DNA from: Dimargaris cristalligena
Taxonomy: Eukaryota; Kickxellomycota; Dimargaritomycetes; Dimargaritales; Dimargaritaceae
Length of the DNA stretch: 46,576 nt
NCBI GenBank assembly: GCA_027576995.1
Contig: JANBQC010000130.1
Coordinates: forward strand, 1-46,576
Reading direction: 5' to 3'
Position numbers and translations under genes: made by a program
Shown: in pieces, positions 41,901-46,576 of the stretch
How positions within the stretch are numbered: position 1 is the first letter of the stretch
Layout of the letters: each line of letters opens with the position of its first letter
The notes under the pieces: model-generated
Database searches by the model: none
Told to the model about the DNA's origin: nothing
The model's input: the letters and a program-made list of their open reading frames with translations, nothing else

Positions 41901-42875
41901 ATGAAATCCCGTTTCGTCCTACCTGCTCTCGCCGCCCTTCTGGGCACGGCCACTCTACTGACCACCGCCACCCCCAGCGTCCCAATTGTCGTATGGCATG
42001 GAATGGGCGATTCCGCCTACACCAACCGGTCCATGCTCACCCTCAAACAAGACCTCCAACGACTCATCCCCCGCGCCTTTGTCCACCTCATCGCCCTCGG
42101 CACTGACGAATCCTCGGACCAGTCGGCCTCCTTCTTCGGCCGCGTCACCGACCAAGTCGACCAGGTCTGCGAGACACTACGCACCATCCCCGAGCTCCAA
42201 CACGGCTTCAATGCCCTCGGCTTTTCCCAGGGCGGTCTATTTCTCCGCGCCTACTTGCAGCGCTGTTCCGGCGCCCCTATACATAATTTAGTCACCCTGG
42301 GGTCCCCGCACGGTGGTATTGCCGCGCCGCCGCAGTGTCACAACGACGGGTGGTGGTGTACCAAAATATTCGGCCAGCTGAAGGGTCGCGCCTACGCCTG
42401 GTATTTCCGGGACCATGTGGTGCAGGCCCAGTACTTTAAAGACCCCGCCCGTCTCGCGGAATACCGGACTGCTAATGTGTTTTTGCCCGATATCAACCTC
42501 GAACTTCCGGCCCATAACCCCGCGTACAAACCACGACTCGTGGCCCTGAATAAATGGGTCATGGTGCAGTATATGAACGATACCATGATCGTACCTAAGG
42601 AATCCGCTTGGTTCGCGACCATCGAAGCGGAGCGCACGGTACCCCTGCGGAGCTCCGAACACTACAAACAGGACCACTTGGGTCTGCGAACCCTGCATGA
42701 GGCCGATAAATTGGTGTTTCTGGAGTTCCCCGGTGAGCACTTGGCACACAACGATGAGCTGTTTCAAAAGGAAATTCTACCCCATCTAGCGCAGCCCGTC
42801 AAACCTGCCGGGAATGGTGACGACTGGTTTACTCTAGCCATGGGTATGTTGACAACCTATCTGTGGTCTTTCTAA
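41901..42875 (+). CDS. PPT1: Palmitoyl-protein thioesterase 1
   Basis: 324-residue lysosomal-type thioesterase that removes fatty acyl groups from cysteines of S-acylated proteins. The frame is open upstream to 41676, but the ATG at 41901 begins a clear signal peptide (MKSRFVLPALAALLGTATLL) immediately before the conserved VPIVVWHGMGDSAY. The triad is complete: Ser109 in ALGFSQGGLFLRAY, Asp227 in QYMNDTMIVPKESAWF and His280 in FPGEHLAHNDELF. Other family signatures are NLVTLGSPHGGI and QDHLGLRTLHEADKLVFL. About 25 extra residues follow the usual C-terminus (after EILPHLAQP), ending in a hydrophobic segment (WFTLAMGMLTTYLWSF) not expected in a soluble lysosomal enzyme. Single exon. Confidence 0.95.
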   Translation: MKSRFVLPALAALLGTATLLTTATPSVPIVVWHGMGDSAYTNRSMLTLKQDLQRLIPRAFVHLIALGTDESSDQSASFFGRVTDQVDQVCETLRTIPELQHGFNALGFSQGGLFLRAYLQRCSGAPIHNLVTLGSPHGGIAAPPQCHNDGWWCTKIFGQLKGRAYAWYFRDHVVQAQYFKDPARLAEYRTANVFLPDINLELPAHNPAYKPRLVALNKWVMVQYMNDTMIVPKESAWFATIEAERTVPLRSSEHYKQDHLGLRTLHEADKLVFLEFPGEHLAHNDELFQKEILPHLAQPVKPAGNGDDWFTLAMGMLTTYLWSF

Positions 42876-43396
42876 TCGGATGATGTTGGGCTACCCCGCC
42901 CACCAAGGACCTCCTCCATGTTTCCTCCCATGTATGTGCTTCTATTGTAATTCACATGGTCTGTATAATAGTCACTCGTCCACTATTACCATCACCCATT
43001 TATATTTAACTACGCGCACCCTATAATGCCCATGTAGCCGTTTCAGCATTGAAGATACCTCCTGGATCTATGGAATCGAACTCGCTTCTATATTATACTG
43101 TCGCGGTTTAGCGTTTGAAAAAAAAAACCTAATAGATACGGTGCAACAGCTGATAGTGCCGAAGTGGAGGGATGTAGTTGTCTCCCGAAGAATTTTATTA
43201 ACAGTTGGGCTTGATGCCACGGCAGCCAATTGCATGAGGGTTCCGGTTACTACACCGAACATGTATATACAAGAAATATAAAATAGAAGGCTGCCAGAAG
43301 ATGGTATCTATTTCTCCCACTTTTCTTACCATAAGAAAAATAACCAAAAATCAAAATGAAATGAAACAATGGAAGAAAAGGGTGCATCCAATCATG
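42876..43396. other. Intergenic between convergent PPT1 and the MIT-like gene
   Basis: About 520 bp, AT-rich, with no frame of interest; it should contain both 3' UTRs. Confidence 0.5.
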
Positions 43397-44695
43397 CTAG
43401 GACGGAGTACGCTGGGGCCTGACGGTGTAGTAGGGCTGCGTCTCCCGATAAGCAATCACCGCTCTCACCACGGCCGTCGTCAGCACGGTCACGGACTGAC
43501 CCAGTCGCTGATGCACTAGATAACGGCGTTCCCATTCCAGCAGCAGCACCAACACCATTTTGGTCCATTCCCAGAGGCGCTGCCGAAACTCCACATGCTG
43601 GTCCACGGTCCGGATGACTTGGAGCGTAAACTGAATCAGGGCGGCCACCAGGGTCGGGATGGGGGAGCGTTTGAGGGTGATGGCAATCTGTTGGGCGAGG
43701 GAGATACACCGGTCCCCGAGTGACCGGACGGGAGTCGAAGGGGTGGTTGCTGACCGCCACTGCCACTGCCGCTGGGACGACGACCGGTCGGACAGTGGTT
43801 CGGATTCAGGATCCGACCACCACCCGGCTTCCCCTTCCACGGGGGGGGAGTCGTCCCCGTCTACCATCTCCTCTTCTCCGCCGGCATGCACCCAGCGGGA
43901 CTTTCCCCCACGCCTCCGGTGATTACCAATACACCTCCTACTAGCGTACGGGATATCATCGTACGCACCTACTGCCGTTGACTCTTCCTCCGAACTCAGA
44001 GATCCCGCAGAAACACTCTCCTGCTCGCCGGTGATATCGATCCAGGTGGCCCTAGGAGGGCATGTAGTCAGGGGTGTTGGGATAGTAGTAGTAGAAGTAG
44101 AAGTAGCGGTGGAGGACGATAATAACCAGCGTTGGCCCAGGGTGGTAGGAAGGGTTAATAAATGATAAAAAAGACCCCCCACGAAGGCCAGAGCTGCCGG
44201 GGTGGGGTCGTTGGGTGCGGGGGAAACTGCCGGTTCGGGGGAGTCGGCGACCCTACGCTGCCACGGACCCCGGCGGTTTGAACCGGCGGACGCATACACC
44301 GGCGTGGACGATGGCGATGGCTGTAGTGCCGAAATACCCCGGGCTAGGTGAGTGGCCGGAAGAATATCCTGCTGTCCCGGCTGGATAGCTTGGGCCAGAC
44401 TTTCGAGGGCCACCAGGTACAGCTGGAGAGCCACGTCCCGGGCCCCCTCCGAGTCTTTATGCACGGCTTCCAGGGCAACCGTTACGGCTGCCTCCACTTT
44501 ACCGGGAACGAAAAGCGGTTTCGGGGCCTCGGAGGGACGGGCCGGGAGGGCGGGGGAAGAGGAGGAGGAGGAGGTGGTGGTGGTAGTAGTGATGAAGGTC
44601 GAGACGAACGGTAGGCGGGAGGTGACGGCCTCACTCAAGGGGAATACCCGGTGGGTCATGTCGACCAGGTAGCTTACAGGGGTGAAGAACACCAT
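43397..44695 (-). CDS. MIT-like helical protein, unknown function
   Basis: 432 residues from the first ATG (44695, context GCCATGG); the frame is open upstream to 44818 but begins there with TTG. After a Thr/Ser run (about 36-48) comes a helical hairpin, residues 65-105 (KVEAAVTVALEAVHKDSEG then DVALQLYLVALESLAQAI). Its spacing and small-residue pattern are those of the MIT domain found in Vps4 and spastin, which binds ESCRT-III tails. The middle third is low-complexity, acidic and probably disordered. The C-terminal 100 residues form hydrophobic/amphipathic helices (LVAALIQFTLQVIRTVD, MVLVLLLEWERRYLVHQ). No catalytic motif is seen. Adaptor at endosomal or other membranes is a guess from the MIT-like part only; a TPR-like or unrelated helical repeat remains possible. 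Confidence 0.7.
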   Translation of the reverse strand: MVFFTPVSYLVDMTHRVFPLSEAVTSRLPFVSTFITTTTTTSSSSSSPALPARPSEAPKPLFVPGKVEAAVTVALEAVHKDSEGARDVALQLYLVALESLAQAIQPGQQDILPATHLARGISALQPSPSSTPVYASAGSNRRGPWQRRVADSPEPAVSPAPNDPTPAALAFVGGLFYHLLTLPTTLGQRWLLSSSTATSTSTTTIPTPLTTCPPRATWIDITGEQESVSAGSLSSEEESTAVGAYDDIPYASRRCIGNHRRRGGKSRWVHAGGEEEMVDGDDSPPVEGEAGWWSDPESEPLSDRSSSQRQWQWRSATTPSTPVRSLGDRCISLAQQIAITLKRSPIPTLVAALIQFTLQVIRTVDQHVEFRQRLWEWTKMVLVLLLEWERRYLVHQRLGQSVTVLTTAVVRAVIAYRETQPYYTVRPQRTPS

Positions 44696-46363
44696 GGCGG
44701 ATAGGCTGCGTAAGAATGAGGCGATTTTTTTAAGAAGAAAAAGAAAAGTAGGGAATGGGGAAGTACGGCAGGATACACCCACCAAAGCAGAGCTGTGGAG
44801 TGACCTTAAGTATGACAATACTGCCGACAGTTTCCTTGAGACGGCTATAGTGTAGCGACAGGCACCAAGCCGAATAGACTATATAGAGGGTTGGATAAAA
44901 GACTAATTGAGTAAGAGTTTGGCCAGGTCGTTGTCAACCAGGCGAAGAGGAAGAATGGCGAAGGAATCTCGGGAGGAGAAGGAAAACGCCCCAACGAATA
45001 TCGTATCGACTGGGTCGCCGGAGTTGGTGAATACGGGGCGGACTTGCTGGTGGTACGGTAAGGGTAAGTGACGAATAAAACCAAGCAATAGGCGTTGAAC
45101 TATATTTTATAATTACCGGATATATTTCTCTATGGAGGGTAGTAGAGGAGTAGTCAATTCCCCACAATCCACTCGGCAGGGCCTTGCGGTAGACTGCCTC
45201 ACATCTGACGGAGCCTCCCGCTGCTCCTTTTTTTGCTTTGGCTCTGCCCTCCTCTTCTGTAGCGGATCGATTTGGGATCTTTCGTCGAAAACGAGGACTT
45301 ACAACTATTACTCTACTATACTATGCTGTATCTATGGCCTCTGCCTAATCGCATAGCATATCTTGCGCACGTGAAAATATAATACCGGATTTTCTTTTCT
45401 CTCCGCACAGGATTTATAATAGGCCACTTCCATGTGACTCCCCCCATTGGTTAGACTATTCTACTCCTCGTTCCCCACAATAATGCCTTTGATTTACCCT
45501 TATCAAATATGCCCCCTCCTATAGTAGCCACCATCCCCCCCTCTTCCCTATCAATAACAGTACATCATACGTACAGACATGCATAAGTACACATTACCAT
45601 CCTCTCCTTCACCCGTCATCTGTCAGAATAATTCAAGGGACGGGATCAGCCCTTCGTTAATTAATGAGTCTGCCCACATATAGCCTTAAGTCCCGAACCT
45701 ACCCAATGCCAGCCATTGCAATCCGATCCCCATCGATGAAAATGCAGTGCAGCAAAGATAAAAGCCGGGGTAAGTGGCACCAGATCCCAATCCAGTCTTC
45801 ACTATGGTAAATATACATTCCGACTCCGTCTACTACATGCCCAACGGTAACCTTAACCGCATAATAAACCACCCAGCTGACTCCACAAGATCAAAGGCCC
45901 CCCGGGTATCATCATTCAAGAAGGTATTTTTCATTGGACATATAATCGGTCTATATAAATAAGGAGGGGGGGTTTGTAGAATAGTAAGTATAATTCCTCA
46001 TCATCCGCATTCGATTGCTTCAACCACTGAGCCAGCATTTTCCTAAATGAAGGAAGGGATGGGCCCATTCATCAACTAGGTATATACTGAATTACTTAAA
46101 AAGGGACAGGCGTGGTAGGCATCGAGTAGGACACATGCGTGAAAAGGAGGATAATATTATTTAAAATGGCACATCACCAAATCAAGGAAGATACACTGCG
46201 AAAAGACAAAGAAGCTGAGGATGAAGAAGCCGAGTCCAGCATCTTCCTTCGCATCTCTAGACGAGACACACCCAAGGAAGGTCAGATACGCGGAGCAAAG
46301 TGGTGATGGTAATGGTGGTGGTAGTAGAGATAGTGGATGCCATGGTCAGGCATTAGAGAGGGC
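44696..46363. other. Intergenic between the MIT-like gene and SDHB
   Basis: About 1.7 kb holding the promoter of the minus-strand MIT-like gene and the SDHB 3' flank. Frames are short and overlapping. TATATAG read on the minus strand near 44,880 could be the core promoter of the MIT-like gene. No RNA gene or repeat recognised. Confidence 0.45.
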
Positions 46364-46576
46364 TTACTCAAAGGCCATCTTCTTCTTAATTTCGGCAATC
46401 GCCAGACCGGGGTTCAGACCCTTGGGGCAAGTACGCGTGCAGTTCATGATGGTGTGGCAGCGGTACACACTGAAGGCATTCTGCAGACGAGCCCGGCGTT
46501 CGGGGCCGAACTGGTCACGACTATCGGCCATCCAGCGGTACGACTGGAGGAGCACCGCGGGTCCCAGGTACTCGTC
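46364..46576 (-). CDS. SDH2: Succinate dehydrogenase iron-sulfur subunit, C-terminal part (partial)
   Basis: The last 70 codons of SDHB, cut by the window edge. The translation contains [14 protein letters not shown], then [19 protein letters not shown] and the end [11 protein letters not shown], a near-perfect match to the C-terminus of the mitochondrial complex II iron-sulfur protein. The cysteines in [16 protein letters not shown] belong to the C-terminal 3Fe-4S/4Fe-4S cluster region. The subunit passes electrons from the flavoprotein to ubiquinone at the inner membrane. The rest of the gene lies beyond 46576. Confidence 0.96.
   Translation of the reverse strand, partial: DEYLGPAVLLQSYRWMADSRDQFGPERRARLQNAFSVYRCHTIMNCTRTCPKGLNPGLAIAEIKKKMAFE

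Noticed and set aside
44696..44818. 41-codon N-terminal extension of the MIT-like protein
   Set aside because: It begins with TTG; the first ATG at 44695 has a good context.

Overview
The window looks like nuclear DNA of a filamentous or early-diverging fungus. It encodes a Raptor/Kog1 scaffold, a tuberin (TSC2) with its GAP domain, a CLD1/ABHD5-type phospholipase pair, a BRO1-domain protein, a palmitoyl-protein thioesterase and the 3' end of the mitochondrial SDH iron-sulfur subunit. Ser/Thr/Pro- and Gln-rich insertions are common. Most genes are intronless; the two spliced ones have GT-AG introns of about 210-230 nt. The lineage is an inference. TSC2 argues against a budding-yeast relative, and an intron-poor early-diverging (Zoopagomycota-like) fungus would fit, but I cannot prove it.

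Layout. 1-15.3 kb holds two very large minus-strand genes of the TORC1 pathway, KOG1/Raptor (574-5721) and TSC2 (7841-15265), about 2.1 kb apart. 15.3-21.3 kb is a six-kilobase stretch with no supportable gene. 21.3-23.0 kb encodes a two-exon secreted protein of unknown family. 23.6-35.6 kb is a paralogue-rich block: two CLD1/ABHD5-like hydrolases (plus strand, 23649-25673 and 33553-35562) flank two small secreted proteins (minus strand, 26099-26431 and 30500-30832). The secreted proteins are both exactly 110 residues and share a conserved core just after a dibasic site. Between them lies about 1.8 kb that is almost free of CpG, best read as a decayed, formerly methylated repeat. 36.6-38.9 kb is a four-exon BRO1-domain gene, 39.3-40.4 kb an alpha/beta hydrolase of the kynurenine-formamidase type, 41.9-42.9 kb PPT1, and 43.4-44.7 kb a protein with a MIT-like helical hairpin. 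The window ends inside SDH2/SDHB on the minus strand.

How the genes relate. KOG1 and TSC2 act on opposite sides of TORC1 (substrate scaffold versus Rheb-inactivating GAP), so their adjacency is the clearest functional grouping. PPT1, the BRO1 protein and the MIT-like protein fit the endosome/lysosome system where TORC1 signals, but that link is thematic only. The secreted-protein pair beside a CpG-depleted repeat is the best candidate for something undescribed: a family of processed secreted peptides or effectors.
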